Source of the DNA: Entoloma clypeatum
Taxonomy: Eukaryota > Basidiomycota > Agaricomycetes > Agaricales > Entolomataceae
DNA: 64,000 nt
Assembly: GCA_963565915.1 (NCBI GenBank)
Contig: OY751490.1
Coordinates: forward strand, 4,464,001 to 4,528,000
Direction: 5' to 3'
The notes beneath the pieces were generated by a model. That model was given only the letters and a program-made list of their open reading frames with translations, was not told the origin of the DNA and did not search any database. This document shows positions 50,093 to 60,721 of this stretch, piece after piece; position 1 is the first letter of the stretch, and every line of letters starts with the position of its first letter. The position numbers and the translations under genes are program-made.

Positions 50093-51196
50093 TGATACGA
50101 CCGCTGCGCGGCTGTGTGTGAAAATTCACTTTTCCCACAGTTTTGTCAATATAAGAATATAATGCTGGCCCCTTCACAAACATATTCTATTGGAACTGAT
50201 GGTACTACTGGCTACCTAAGAGTGTCTAAATACCACTGGACCACCTTTGGTCATGATCTTGGGAACAGTCACTTTGAGGGCTTAACCAAAACTTGACACA
50301 AAACACTTTATTTCTCAATGGATAAGACCATTGAGGGGACCAGTCATTAATAAGAATATTCTATGACATATCACCCTATCCAATCACTACTATTGACTAT
50401 GGACAATCTGAGGGCTCGGGGGACTCATAATAATGAGCAGGATGCCCAGCATCACAGTGTACGACGCGCGATCACAGATGCCGTGATGCCGATCTGTGTG
50501 ACTTACCAGAAATAGACCGAACCCTGGAAACGGGTTCCCGGTCCGTGACGCTTAGACCGATCAATGACAACCGGGAACTTGATTGATTGATCGACAACAT
50601 CAATATTGATGCGGCGTTCTAGAATGCTCGCGAAACGACGTGTTCTTGTCGCTCCACTCCGCCAGGGCCGGTTGCCCTCTCGACACCTCGGAAATATGTT
50701 TAAAGGACCCCTGTGAATATTTGGACCATGCTCAAATAACAGATACCCTGGAAACCGATTTGTTATGGACATATCTTGTGATAAACCTTATATATATATT
50801 TCATCTCTTGTCATGTATAAAAACTGTAGTTTCCTGCCATGTACTGTAGATTAGAAAGGCCCCCCAGCCAGATCCAATCCCTCTCTCTCTCTCAGTGATT
50901 GATTGAGTGGTTAGATTTTCTAAGTCTCATCCAAAGGGAGTCTCAGTGAACCCTGAGGAAACTCGATCTCATATTATTATTTTATTTGATCAAAACCCTT
51001 GATTGTCGACGCGCGACCTCGCGACGACTTTCTACAACAGACAAATGAGTCTAACTACTTACGAAATAAGTGGTTAAGTTCCCGCCACCCTTGAACTAAT
51101 TGTTGAGAGTGTTGTTGGGTGTTTGAGGTGTTTGTAGAGCTCTGACCAGAGTCTCTCGCATTTTTCAGCGCTCGTCACAAACTCGCTTCTCACTGT
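50093..51196. mobile_element. unidentified insertion in A1, possibly containing a solo LTR
   Basis: A1 homology stops after GATTTGATCCG and resumes near 51197 (CATCGGCAGAACCCG). The inserted stretch opens TGATACGACCGCTG, and CTTTCTACAACA at 51028-51039 could end an LTR. It has a TATATATATATTT run (50790) and a CTCTCTCTCTCTC run (50880). It has no supported gene. No 5-bp duplication fits these ends, and 51040-51196 remains unexplained. Confidence 0.45.
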
Positions 51197-51512
51197 GATT
51201 TCCATCGGCAGAACCCGTCTCGTCCACAATAAAAGACGAGTTCTCAAAACCCATGGCAGTATCGACCTCATCAGTCAACCACACACTGAGTTCCCCGCTC
51301 TAGTCTTTTCCCTGCCCAATATAGCCACCCCATTCTTCTTTTATCTCTCAACCATCCTCACCGCCATGTCAAACACCATCATCACCTCCACCTCCACCAC
51401 CGACATCAACCCCGCCATCGCCGCCCTTATGAACGAAGCGCTCTCCATGAGAGACCAAATCCTTGCCCTTGAAACTTCCCTCGCCGACCTCCTTCATCGC
51501 CAGATGAATATC

Positions 51513-51882
51513 TGTTATGCGTAACAAACTGTTCCAAGGTTCGGGCAGAGTATGCAGGAAGATGGAAAGGCGAAGAGCAATGTGATTGCTAAATCTAAGG
51601 AATGTAGCTATGGTACATGAGGTTTATATAGTACTGACTATGAGCGGTAGCGAATGAGTCAGTAACTGCGGAAGGCAGTGCGCATGAGTAAGGCAACTGC
51701 GGAAGGCTATGCACTAATGAGTAAGCTGACTGCGGAATGAGTCAGACAGCTGCGGAAAGCGAGTCAGCGTGGGAGCGAAGTATACTAAAGGAAATAAAGT
51801 ATAATATGATATGTGTAAGCGGGGGCCGATGAGTAAAAGTAAAAAGGTAAGCGTATACGTCCGTAGTCGTTAGTCCGTAACA
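51513..51882 (-). repeat. A3 3' LTR
   Basis: 370 bp; on the element strand the purine tract GAGGAGGGGAACA precedes it. Contains repeated GACTGCGGAA/CAGCTGCGGAA words. Confidence 0.92.
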
Positions 51883-51919
51883 TGTTCCCCTCCTCAAGGT
51901 CTGTGTCCTCACAGACTAC

Positions 51920-52288
51920 CTACTCCCATCCATCGTTGCCATTTGGATCGGCCCAGGCAGGGTCAACTCGGTTACCCCAATCCTTTATCAGTTCATTGTT
52001 TACCGCCGTGGCAAACTCTAAACCTCGAACGGCGAGGCGAAGGCGTCGATTCTCGACAGCAAGGGTGTTGGTATAGTTTTTGAGGATGAGCTTCTCCTCA
52101 GCGGTGGGGACGGTTGGTAAATCGGAGAGGGTATGAAGGCGGATATGCATCTGCTGGTGGAGGATGTCGGCGACGGAGGTTTCGAGCGCATGGATCTGGT
52201 CGCGCATGGAGAGCGCTTCGCCGATGAGGGTGGTGATGGTGGGGTTGATATTGGAAGCATCGGTGGAGGCGGCGGTGATGTTGGACAT
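51920..52288 (-). CDS. A3 third ORF, small coiled-coil protein
   Basis: 122 residues, the same as the A2 third ORF (34888-35256). Conserved intact while pol is defective. Function unknown. Confidence 0.7.
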   Translation of the reverse strand: MSNITAASTDASNINPTITTLIGEALSMRDQIHALETSVADILHQQMHIRLHTLSDLPTVPTAEEKLILKNYTNTLAVENRRLRLAVRGLEFATAVNNELIKDWGNRVDPAWADPNGNDGWE

Positions 52289-52405
52289 GGCAGAAATGAT
52301 GTTTGAAAGGTATAAGAAGAACGGCGTGTTGGGCGAGAAGAGTTGGAGCGGGGAACTCGATGTGACAGAAGTCGATGTGGAAAATGGTTCTCAAAGTTTG
52401 TTCTT

Positions 52406-55189
52406 TTATCGTGGACGCGATGGATTTTGCCGATGAAAATCTCGGATCAAGTCTTGAGCGTTCTGAACATTAGTCCGAGGTTCCCACGTGTTCTCTTCTG
52501 GGCCATACCCTTCCCATTGGACAAGGTACTGGATCTTTCCACGGAATTTCCGAGAGTCTAGGATCGTGGAGACATGGTATTCTTCTCGTCCTTCGACGAT
52601 GATCGGATCAGGGGCTGGCTTCTTTTTCTGAATGGCATACTTCGGGGTTTCGTATGGTGATAACAGGGTCTCGTTGAACACAGGGTGGATCATCTTCCAA
52701 GTTTTGGGAAGATCAAGACGGTATGCGCTAGCTCCTTTCTTCTCTAGGACTTTGAACGGTCCGTGTCGGAGGGCGTCAAGTTTCTTTGAGGGACGATCAG
52801 TCCTGATGTTAGTCCCTTCCAGCCACACCTTGTCTCCGATGCGGTAATTCCGAGACGGGCTTCGTCGTGTGTCAACTGTTTTCTTCATCTGATCCTGGGC
52901 CTGTTTCAGTGCTGCATTGGCTTCTTCTCGTGCCTGTTTGAGTTTTTTCAAGAAGTCGTTTGCCGCTGGATTGGTGTCTTCCAACACAAGTTCTCCCTTC
53001 CAAGGATGCAGACCGTAGTTGAGATAGAATGGTGTGTACTTTGTCGCTTGATGTTCTTTGTCATTGTACTGGAATTCTGCGATTGCGATCCATTCCGCCC
53101 AATCATCTTGTAGATGGTTGACAAAGTTTCGTAAGAACACCTCGGTTTTCTGATGCGATCGTTCGGCTTGTCCATCAGTTTGTGGATGGTATGCAGTGGA
53201 CAGGTTTCTCTTGATTCCCAACATGCGGCAAAGTATCTCCATGAACTTCGCGGCGAACTGTGGTCCTCTGTTGCTAATGATCTTCTTAGGGATCCCATGA
53301 AGCTTCCATATCTGGTTCCGATAGATCTTGGCTAATCCTTCAGCCAATAGTTCCACGGTTGTCGGGATGAGATGAAGCATCTTTGAATGTCTGTCCGTGA
53401 TGACCAGAATTGCGTTCTTCCCATCAGATTCTGGTATCGGTCCCACAACATCAATCCCTATGTCTTCCCATGGTTGACTTGGCGCGGCGTTAGGGTGTAG
53501 AGGGGCGTGTCTCCTTTGGCGGCTGATCTTGTTACATTGACAGGTGTCACAACCTTTCACATACTTCTTTACGTCATGTAGGATGGTGGGCCACCAGTAG
53601 GTGCGAGTGAGGAGTTCATGTGTTCGATATTGTCCTGGATGTCCTGCCACTGGTGCGTCGTGCGCTTCAAACATCAGTTCTTGGCGCAATTGTGGGTCTG
53701 GTGGAACATAGACTCGTTCTCCTGCGTAGGTGATGCCATTTTCCTGCTGGTACCAGTGAGGATTCTTCTTCAGACCCTGGGCTACTTCTGTCTCCATGCG
53801 ATTCGAGGCCTTGATGCGTGCGATCCATGGGTTTTCGATGGTTGTGATGTTTCCGATTTTGATGGAATCAGATGTTTCACCCCCTTCAAAGAATTGTTCC
53901 TCTGTGAACATCTCCATTTGTATCACATCTTCTGATTCCAATCGTTTCAAAAATAGCCCCTCCTTGAGCATTTGGTCGCTGTCCTGCGGCTCGAGTTCCG
54001 TCTCATACCAGGGTAAACGTGACAGGATGTCTGCTTTCGCGTTTGTCTTTCCAGGTACATGTCGCAATTCGAAGTCATAATCTTGTAACTTCATCTTCCA
54101 GCGCCTCTGTCGTTGGTTTAGGTCCTGAGGACGCCGGAAATACTCCAGGTTTTTGTGATCGGTTAAGATCTCGAAACGTTCCTTGGCTTCAAGTAGATAA
54201 TGTCGCCAGTCCTTCAGTGCTTCCATGACTGCCAAGAGTTCCTTGTCATATATCTCGTAATTCTGTTCGGCCGCGGACATGGTCCGCGACAAGAATGCGA
54301 TAGGATGCCACTTGTCGTCTTGTTTCTGTGAAAGTACCGCTCCAATCGCATAACCCGATGCATCGGTTTCGACCCTGAACTGTCCGTCCGGTTTGGGCAA
54401 TGCCAAGACTGGTGCCGTCGTGATTGCCCGTATGAGACCTTCAAATGCTTCTTGCGCCGCTGGTCCCCATGTGAATGCTGTATTCCCCGTAAGTGTTGTG
54501 AGTGGCTTTGCGATGTTTGAGTATCCTTCAATGAAGCGTCGATAAAAATTGGCAAATCCCAGGAACCTCTGGACTTCCTTTTTTGATGTGGGTACTCGCC
54601 AGTTCCGGATTGTGTCCACCTTTTCGGTTTCCATCTCAACACGTCCTTCTCCAACGACATATCCCAATATGGGGCATTTCGTTACTTCCCAAAGACACTT
54701 CTTCTCCTTTAGGAACAGGTCATTATCTGACAGAATCTGCAAGATCTCTTCGGTGTTCCGGGCGAGTTCTTCCTTGGTTTTACCAATAACCACTATGTCA
54801 TCCCTGTAAATCACACAGATGCGCCGATGGATCTGATCCCTGAATAGGCTGGCCATCATCCGAGAGAACGTTCCCGGGGAGTTGCAGAGACCGAAAAACA
54901 TGACCAATGGTTCAAACAATCCTCGGCTGGTCAGGAAGGCGGCTTTCCATTCGTGTCCCAAAAGCATGTCCGTTCTCCCAATGTCCAATACCATTGCTTC
55001 CATGGTTTCCTGGTGTGTTCCTAAGTCCAGCTTGACTTCGGCAAGTTTTTCTGCTTTCTGTTGTCGGTTCGGCGATCCATCTGCATTTAGGATTGCTATG
55101 GGCTTTATTCCACGTGTGGGAAGGTTCTGTTCGCGTACTATTGACATGTTGATGGGCACCGGTTGAATGTTACAGCGCCAGTCGTCCAA
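52406..55189 (-). pseudogene. pol: A3 protease repeat, partial RT, RNase H, integrase, chromodomain
   Basis: One open frame with the second protease copy ([15 protein letters not shown]) fused through [10 protein letters not shown] to RT. Motif A is missing, RT has IYRDDIVV, and integrase has SNRGPQF (Asn codon 53270-53272). It differs from A2 at a few bases (for example Ala for Thr in PNAAPSQPW). Confidence 0.88.
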
Positions 55190-55611
55190 TTGATTGTGGG
55201 GTTGTGGTGCACCAACCAGTCATGTCCCAAAAGCATGTCCGTTCTCCCAGTGTCCAATACCATTGCTTCCATGGTTTCCTGGTGTGTTCCTAAGTCCAGC
55301 TTGACTTTGGCAAGTTTTTCTGCTTTCTGTTGTCGGTTCGGCGATCCATCTGCATTTAGGATTGATATGGGCTTTATTCCCCGTGTGGGAAGGTTCTGTT
55401 CACATACTATTCTGGGATGGATACATGTGCGTTCACATCCGCTATCAACCTCGGGTCGAATGGCCTTTGGTCCTCGTCGTGTTTTGATCTGAGCTTGCAG
55501 CTTGATCTCTCGTCGTTTTGGAGGTTTATCTCCCTTGACAATCTTAGTTGACGCAACGGCTCGCTTTGCAGGGATAACATAAGTTATATTGTCTGTAACT
55601 GCACCAGGCAA
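55138..55611 (-). pseudogene. A3 protease (first copy)
   Basis: 157 codons with EVDSGCERTCIHP and [13 protein letters not shown], ending in a stop. It is followed directly by the tandem-duplicated segment that continues into RT in a different frame. Confidence 0.78.
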
Positions 55612-55652
55612 GCGAGTTCGTTTAATGGATAAGGGTCGCGACTTAGCGTCGT

Positions 55653-56519
55653 TTAATCGGACCCTTCGGGAAAATCCTTCTCGTTGGTCTCTATGGTGAT
55701 GGTTTCATCATCATCGGTATCTCCATCAGACACCTTCCTAATCTTTCCAGAGTTCTTCTTCAGCTTGCGGCAGTTGCGCGCAATATGTCCTTCTTGGTCG
55801 CAGTTGAAACACTTACGACCATCTTTCTTCTTTGGGGCTTTGCAGTCTTTGGCAAGGTGACCAAAGCGCTGACAGTTGTAGCAACGGGCTACTCCTGCTT
55901 TGTCGATCTCCATGGCTTTGCCTTGACCACCATAAGTGGTGCCCAATCCAGTGTGTGTGTCGCCACCCCCTCGGATGACTAATGCATGTCCCTCCATCTG
56001 TCGTCCCTTGTTTCGGATCTCCTTTGCGTAATCAGTGTACGTCTTGCCATCGCTAGCCACTTGTTCAGAAATTCTGCGGTTGACGTTCTTTTCCAGGATG
56101 TATTTCCCAGTTTCTTCGCCAAGGTTTGACAGCTTCAAGAGCTCTTCGAATTCGTCCAAGAATTCGTTGATGGTGCGTTTCTCCTGTTTCAGGACTTCGA
56201 GTCTCGCCTTGGCCGCTGCCGACTTGTTGGCAATAGAGAATCGCATAGCGATGTCGTCTGAGAACCCTAACCAGGTGATGTTCTCGCCATCGGTGGCAAG
56301 GTCGTCTAACTTGTTGCTGGCCCAGTGTTTACCAGACCCTTCCATCATGCGGGATAACACCGCAAGAATCTTCTGATCGTTGGACAGGCCCTTCTGGAAC
56401 CTGATGTATAATTTGGTGGCTTTCCACCACTCGTCGAAGGTGTGTCTGTCTTTGAACATCCCAGGATCTTTGATGATCTTGGATGTATCCATTGTTTGTA
56501 CTGTCGGTGCTTCTGCCAT
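55653..56519 (-). CDS. gag: A3 gag, capsid and zinc-knuckle part
   Basis: 288 residues from the ATG at 56519 (MAEAPTVQTMDTSK). Core DEWWKATKLYIRFQKGLSND; knuckles CYNCQRFGHLAKDC and CFNCDQEGHIARNC. It is separated by one stop and a frame change from the gag head. Confidence 0.78.
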   Translation of the reverse strand: MAEAPTVQTMDTSKIIKDPGMFKDRHTFDEWWKATKLYIRFQKGLSNDQKILAVLSRMMEGSGKHWASNKLDDLATDGENITWLGFSDDIAMRFSIANKSAAAKARLEVLKQEKRTINEFLDEFEELLKLSNLGEETGKYILEKNVNRRISEQVASDGKTYTDYAKEIRNKGRQMEGHALVIRGGGDTHTGLGTTYGGQGKAMEIDKAGVARCYNCQRFGHLAKDCKAPKKKDGRKCFNCDQEGHIARNCRKLKKNSGKIRKVSDGDTDDDETITIETNEKDFPEGSD

Positions 56520-56521
56520 GT

Positions 56522-57250
56522 CTAGAACCTGCGGAGTAGGAGAGGTGTCGGATTGTTGGGATGAAGATGGGGTTCGGGATACAGGTAGGGGTTGAAAATC
56601 AGTCCCTGTTCTAGGCGTCTGTTCGGTATCTGACTGCGCGGAGTCAAAAGTAAATTCGTCAGGGGACTCGTCGGCGGAATCGGTGGCAAAACGTTCGGGG
56701 TATTTCCTCTGTAGATCTCTAAGGAATCTCTGTTCCTGCGCGTCTGTTGGTCGCGAGAAGGGGTCAAGTCTCTCGTTTCGTGCCCAACGGTTGTACTCGG
56801 TCTGTTGCTCGTCGGTGGTGAAGTGGGCGTAGATCTGCTGCTTCGAGTAAGACGTGGTGATGTGGCTCTGGAACGTCTCGACGTGAGCGTCCTAATCAAT
56901 CTTCTGATAACGGTTGTCTGAACACCGATAAACTCTCTGATCTCTGTGATCCGACCTGTCTGAGGTCCTTCTTGAACGCGAAAGCTTTCGAGTTCGTTCT
57001 GTCGGGTGTTGTAACGCGCGATCTGGTGTTGCCGAGCAAGATGGATGCTCTCTGCTATCTCGCCGTGGGGGCGATGCTCGTCGTTGTTTAGTTCTTCGTC
57101 AAGCACCTGCTGTAGGATGCGACGGATCTCCGATTCAATGTACTGCTGGATGAGTGTAAAATCAATACTGTCTCGAGGACTTAGCTCCTCCTGTCGGGCT
57201 TCTGGCGTGCTGAATGGGTTACTGGTGAAGTCTTCAAAGAAGCGCGACGT
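56522..57250 (-). pseudogene. gag: A3 gag head, start codon lost
   Basis: The frame corresponds to the first part of A1 gag, but the ATG of A1 (AAGATGTCG) is ACG here (57250-57248). It ends LLLRRF-stop next to the ATG of the capsid part. Either the head is untranslated or a non-ATG start is used. Confidence 0.72.
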
Positions 57251-57310
57251 CTTGACTCGTCTGGTAGTTGCTCTCTTCGCTCTGGGCGAACCTAACGAGA
57301 TTTAGCAACT

Positions 57311-57680
57311 TGTTATGCGTAACAAACCGTTCCAAGGTTCGGGCAGAGTATGCAGGAAGATGGAAAGGCGAAGAGCAATGTGATTGCTAAATCTAAGGAA
57401 TGTAGCTATGGTACATGAGGTTTATATAGTACTGACTATGAGCGGTAGCGAATGAGTCAGTAACTGCGGAAGGCAGTGCGCATGAGTAAGGCGACTGCGG
57501 AAGGCTATGCACTAATGAGTAAGCTGACTGCGGAATGAGTCAGACAGCTGCGGAAAGCGAGTCAACGTGGGAGCGAAGTATACTAAAGGAAATAAAGTAT
57601 AATACGATATGTGTAAGTGGGGGCCGATGAGTAAAAGTAAAAAGGTAAGTGTATACGTCCGTAGTCGTTAGTCCGTAACA
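57311..57680 (-). repeat. A3 5' LTR
   Basis: 370 bp, TGTTATGCG...CCGTAACA as read on the plus strand, followed by ATATC. Confidence 0.92.
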
Positions 57681-57926
57681 ATATCCGACTTCATTCATTG
57701 TCCAATCTCCCCGTCGCCCCGACTCCCGAAGAGAAACAAATTCTTGGGAATTACACCAGCACCCTCGTCATCGAAAATCGACGTATTTGGCTGGCCATCA
57801 AAGGTCTTGAACTGGAGTTGATATATGATTGGAGCCTCAAGGAAAGTCCGAACTGGTCCGATCCCGGCAACAACGAGGGATGGGGACAGTGACTCTGTGA
57901 GGACACAGAGCTTGGAGAGGGGAACA

Positions 57927-58327
57927 TGTTACGGACTCTACGGTATGAGGACCACATCATATCTTTTACTTATCGGCCTGACTCGGCGCCCTCTTACGAA
58001 CTTACTATGTCTAATGTCTACTTTCGCAACCTTCAATTCCCAGTCTGACTCATTACATTACTTTGTCATCCCCTTTAGTATACTTCGCTCCCGCGCTGAC
58101 TCACTTTCCGCAGTCAGCTTACTCACTGTACATAGCCTTCCACAGTCGCCTTACTCATGCGCACTGCCTTCCGCAGTACTGACTCATCTGCTACCGCCTA
58201 TAGTCAGTACCTATATAAACCTCTTGTACTATAGTAGATTCCTTAGATTTAGCAATCACATTGCTCTTCGCCTTTCCACTTCCTGCATACTCTGCCCGAA
58301 CCTTGGAACGGTTTGTTAAGCATAACA
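57927..58327 (+). repeat. A1 3' LTR
   Basis: 401 bp, preceded by purine tract GGAGAGGGGAACA. Shares the TATGAGGACCAC block with the 5' LTR, which A2 and A3 lack, so these two are partners. Confidence 0.88.
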
Positions 58328-58330
58328 CAA

Positions 58331-58807
58331 ATGTCATTTCCACATTCGGCCCACCAAGAAGACTCTCTGAACAAATTGGTCAAAAAGACCATCCCTGCCT
58401 TTCAGATTTGCCGTCAACATGGTCCTCTTGCTCTCCGCGCCTTTTTTCATTGCGTCTTCAAGGCTTGGTTTTGGAGATGGCCTGAAAATGATGACGCTGT
58501 GGCTATAGAGGCCCGAAGGGTAGCTATCTTTTTGTTCATGTCGCTTACACTTACTTTTAAATGGAATTTTTAGGACATCAAAAATTTGCTCCAATTGCAC
58601 ATCAAGACGGAAGAAATCTTGAATCTTCGTCTGGCCAAGGCCAGCTGTTCAACTCTCTTGGTTCCAGAGCACTCCGAGGATTGGATGGAAACACTTCATG
58701 ATGTGTTCCTGGAGTGGAAAGACTATGGGAAGGAGGGAGAACAGGAGAAGGATGACTTTGTTACCAAGGTGAAACCCTTCAGACTCCAACGGCCCACCGC
58801 TGAGTAG
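58331..58807 (+). CDS. small unknown protein, two exons
   Basis: Exons 58331-58519 and 58574-58807 joined by a 54-nt GTAGCT...TTTTAG intron give 140 residues in frame. It starts MSFPHSAHQEDSLNK and contains PAFQICRQHGPLALRAFFHC, a Trp-rich stretch and a charged C-terminus (EWKDYGKEGEQEKDD). I recognise no family. The start lies only four bases after the A1 LTR, so the true 5' end may have been cut off by A1 or another exon may be missing. Confidence 0.35.
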
Positions 58808-58931
58808 AATAGTACTGTGGTTCATATTTCGGCTTTGGTATGAACACGTCACTATCACAAGACAGGTCATGTGCCTTGGTTGATTGATACAGCGAATTAT
58901 TTTAACCACAATTAACATGGTGTTCCTCTCC

Positions 58932-60068
58932 ATGGCAAGCAGTTCCAGGAAGTGCCGCCGAAAGGATCTCCAGTCAATACCCGTAGAATTCAATACAACA
59001 CCTTCCCAGTCTTTACTCTCTCAGCCGGAAGTCTTCATTCACACTTCATACAGTGCCTCAGCACATTCGGCATCATCTAGAAATGTATTAATCAATCGGT
59101 TGCAAACTACCAGAATTGTCCCAACCATAGGGCTTCCGACTACATGCAAGGAGGCCCTCTATGGGTATGGTCTATATCTGGATGATCCCCTTGATGATGT
59201 GATGCCTGATCCTCAGGCTCTCCTTCCCGAGGACGAGGAGGATCTTGTTGAGGAGGGAAGCAATGATACAGTCAATGATACAGTTAACAAGGCCCATGCG
59301 TGTTGGAAATACGCCTCAGTAAGTGATCTTCATGTTTCGACAATTCAAGTCTGATACTTTTCGAAGGACCGCCCATTGGAGCAATGGAGGCAGGCCTACG
59401 TCAACCTCTATGTCTCTGAGTTTCTTTGTTTGGAGGGTAGAGGCACACAGTCACAAGTGTCAGAGTATTGTCCATGCAGGCTTGGGCATCCTCTTGGCAA
59501 AGAATGTCCCCTTGCGAAGAGGAAACCAAGTGACTCTGGCGAGCCTTCTCGCGAGACAGCTCCCAGGGAACTTCTAACCATCCTCAATGTTAATGGCATC
59601 CATTCTGTTTACTTCCGCTACTGTGAATGCCCCTCGCGAGAGCTTCGCATCACCCAGCTACTTCGTCATCATCTCTTTCCTGCAACAGTGAAGAATCCTG
59701 GCACCATGGCGACTTTCTGCATTCTCAAACATTTTCAACTGCTCACCTACACGGCAAAGACCACCGGCTCCGTGTTCTATGATACATTGGCACATCTGAC
59801 ACATAATACAGGCCTGAGAGCCCCTCCTGTAAGTTCACTTAATTTTACATCTATATATGTGGTTGCTCATCTTTCATCAGGACCGACGATGGGAATTTAT
59901 GCGGATGGTATGCGAGTGGAGCTTTGTTATGATGTTGAAACAGAAGGCTCGGGGACACAATCCAGGGGGAGTCAAGGCTATGAGACCAGGAGAATGTGTG
60001 GTCCTCTGCCCCGCCTGCCCCCAGCCAGGAATCAATATTCCGGACAATTGGGCGAAAAGCAACAAGGC
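58932..60068 (+). pseudogene. KDZ transposase relic (CxC2-type N-terminal region)
   Basis: Exons 58932-59318, 59367-59828 and 59881-60068 join in phase by GT-AG introns. After a poorly conserved head come PLEQWRQAYVNLYVSEFLCL, CPC, then RLGHPLGKECP. Typical family members carry a Cys-rich stretch of some 60 residues between these points, so an internal deletion is likely. Then follow LNVNGIHSVYFRYCECPS, LFPATVKNPGTMATFCILKH and TGLRAPP joined to DRRWEFMRMVCEWSFVMMLK, and finally CVVLCPACPQPGINIPDNW. These are hallmarks of CxC2/KDZ transposases of basidiomycetes. The last exon ends at a GTAAGT donor, and G2 inserted 12 bp further on, inside that intron. The catalytic part may lie beyond the window. 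Confidence 0.78.
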
Positions 60069-60080
60069 GTAAGTGGAACT

Positions 60081-60555
60081 TGTTAAGAACTGATCGACAA
60101 AACGTCGGAGCTACGTCGGACGCGTCGGAAGGTCGGAAGGTCGGAGCGCGTGCAACGTAGGGGCAAGGACTTGGCTTCAACTTGTGTGTTGCGCCCTCGC
60201 TAATACGTTGGTGTCCTTATTTCGGAGGATCGGAGGATCGGAGGTCGGAGGTCGGACTCAAGTTAAGAGTCGGAAAGAGGACGGGAGGTATGATGTCGAA
60301 TCTAAGTTGATATTCAAACTGAAGCTAATACACGATTCTACATAAGTTTAAATACTATGTCGGAGGATGTGTGGCTTCGTCGGAGTCGGATAACGAGTGG
60401 CTGTCGGAGATTCTTAACATAAGTAAAATGATCGGATGTAAGTAATGTACGTAGTAACGAGATTCATAACAGTAAGTATGCATAATAAGTATTAGTCAAA
60501 ATGTCGGAGGTGTCGGGATTGGTCGGAAATCGTCGGAATGGATCGGAATGTAACA
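60081..60555 (-). repeat. G2 3' LTR
   Basis: 475 bp, TGTTAAGAACTG...ATGTAACA on the plus strand; GTCGGAGG-rich like the G1 LTR but clearly diverged. Confidence 0.85.
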
Positions 60556-60571
60556 GTATTTCCCCCTTAGG
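60556..60571 (-). other. G2 polypurine tract
   Basis: On the element strand CCTAAGGGGGAAATAC abuts the LTR. Confidence 0.7.
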
Positions 60572-60721
60572 GCCGAACCTATGAGGCCTAAGGACCTAGG
60601 TGGTCGGTGCGCGTGAACTGCGTCATGTGATGCGTTGGTTGAAAATACCGTCTGAGTGGTTTTTTCTTCTTGTTCCCCCATTCTCTTTTCGTTTTAAACT
60701 CTTCCGAAAATAAACCTCAAT

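Larger units (their letters stand above)
51513..57680 (-). mobile_element. gypsy A3: full-length, defective, inverted relative to A2
   Basis: 6168 bp with 370-bp LTRs (3' LTR 51513-51882, 5' LTR 57311-57680; about six transitions apart by eye). Perfect ATATC duplications lie at 51508-51512 and 57681-57685. It shares with A2 the protease duplication, the RT deletion and the integrase Asn. It is complete at both ends, so this rearranged form was mobile and must have used proteins from another element. Confidence 0.93.
51366..57892 (+). pseudogene. A1 third ORF, split by A3
   Basis: It starts at the ATG 51366 (SNTIITSTSTTDINPAIAAL), is cut by A3 after residue 49 (QMNI), and continues in frame after the ATATC duplication (RLHSLSNLPVAPTPEEKQIL) to the stop at 57892. 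It is diverged from the A2/A3 protein but keeps the helix ALSMRDQI and the end PGNNEGWGQ. The frame stayed open on both sides of the insertion, so it was intact when A3 landed. Confidence 0.8.
19703..58327 (+). mobile_element. gypsy A1: old element broken by nested insertions
   Basis: Five blocks of one gypsy element stay in order: 19703-23879, 42914-43758, 49503-50092, about 51197-51512 and 57681-58327. They cover 5' LTR, gag, protease-RT-RNase H, integrase, chromodomain, a small third ORF and the 3' LTR. Three gaps are bounded by perfect 5-bp duplications (GTGAG, CATTC, ATATC); the fourth (50093-51196) is unidentified. Both LTRs are 401 bp and differ by roughly 4% by eye, all transitions. 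The outer flanks do not match (AGGAT on the left, CAAAT on the right), so one end may derive from recombination. Coding blocks carry stops and frameshifts. Confidence 0.88.
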
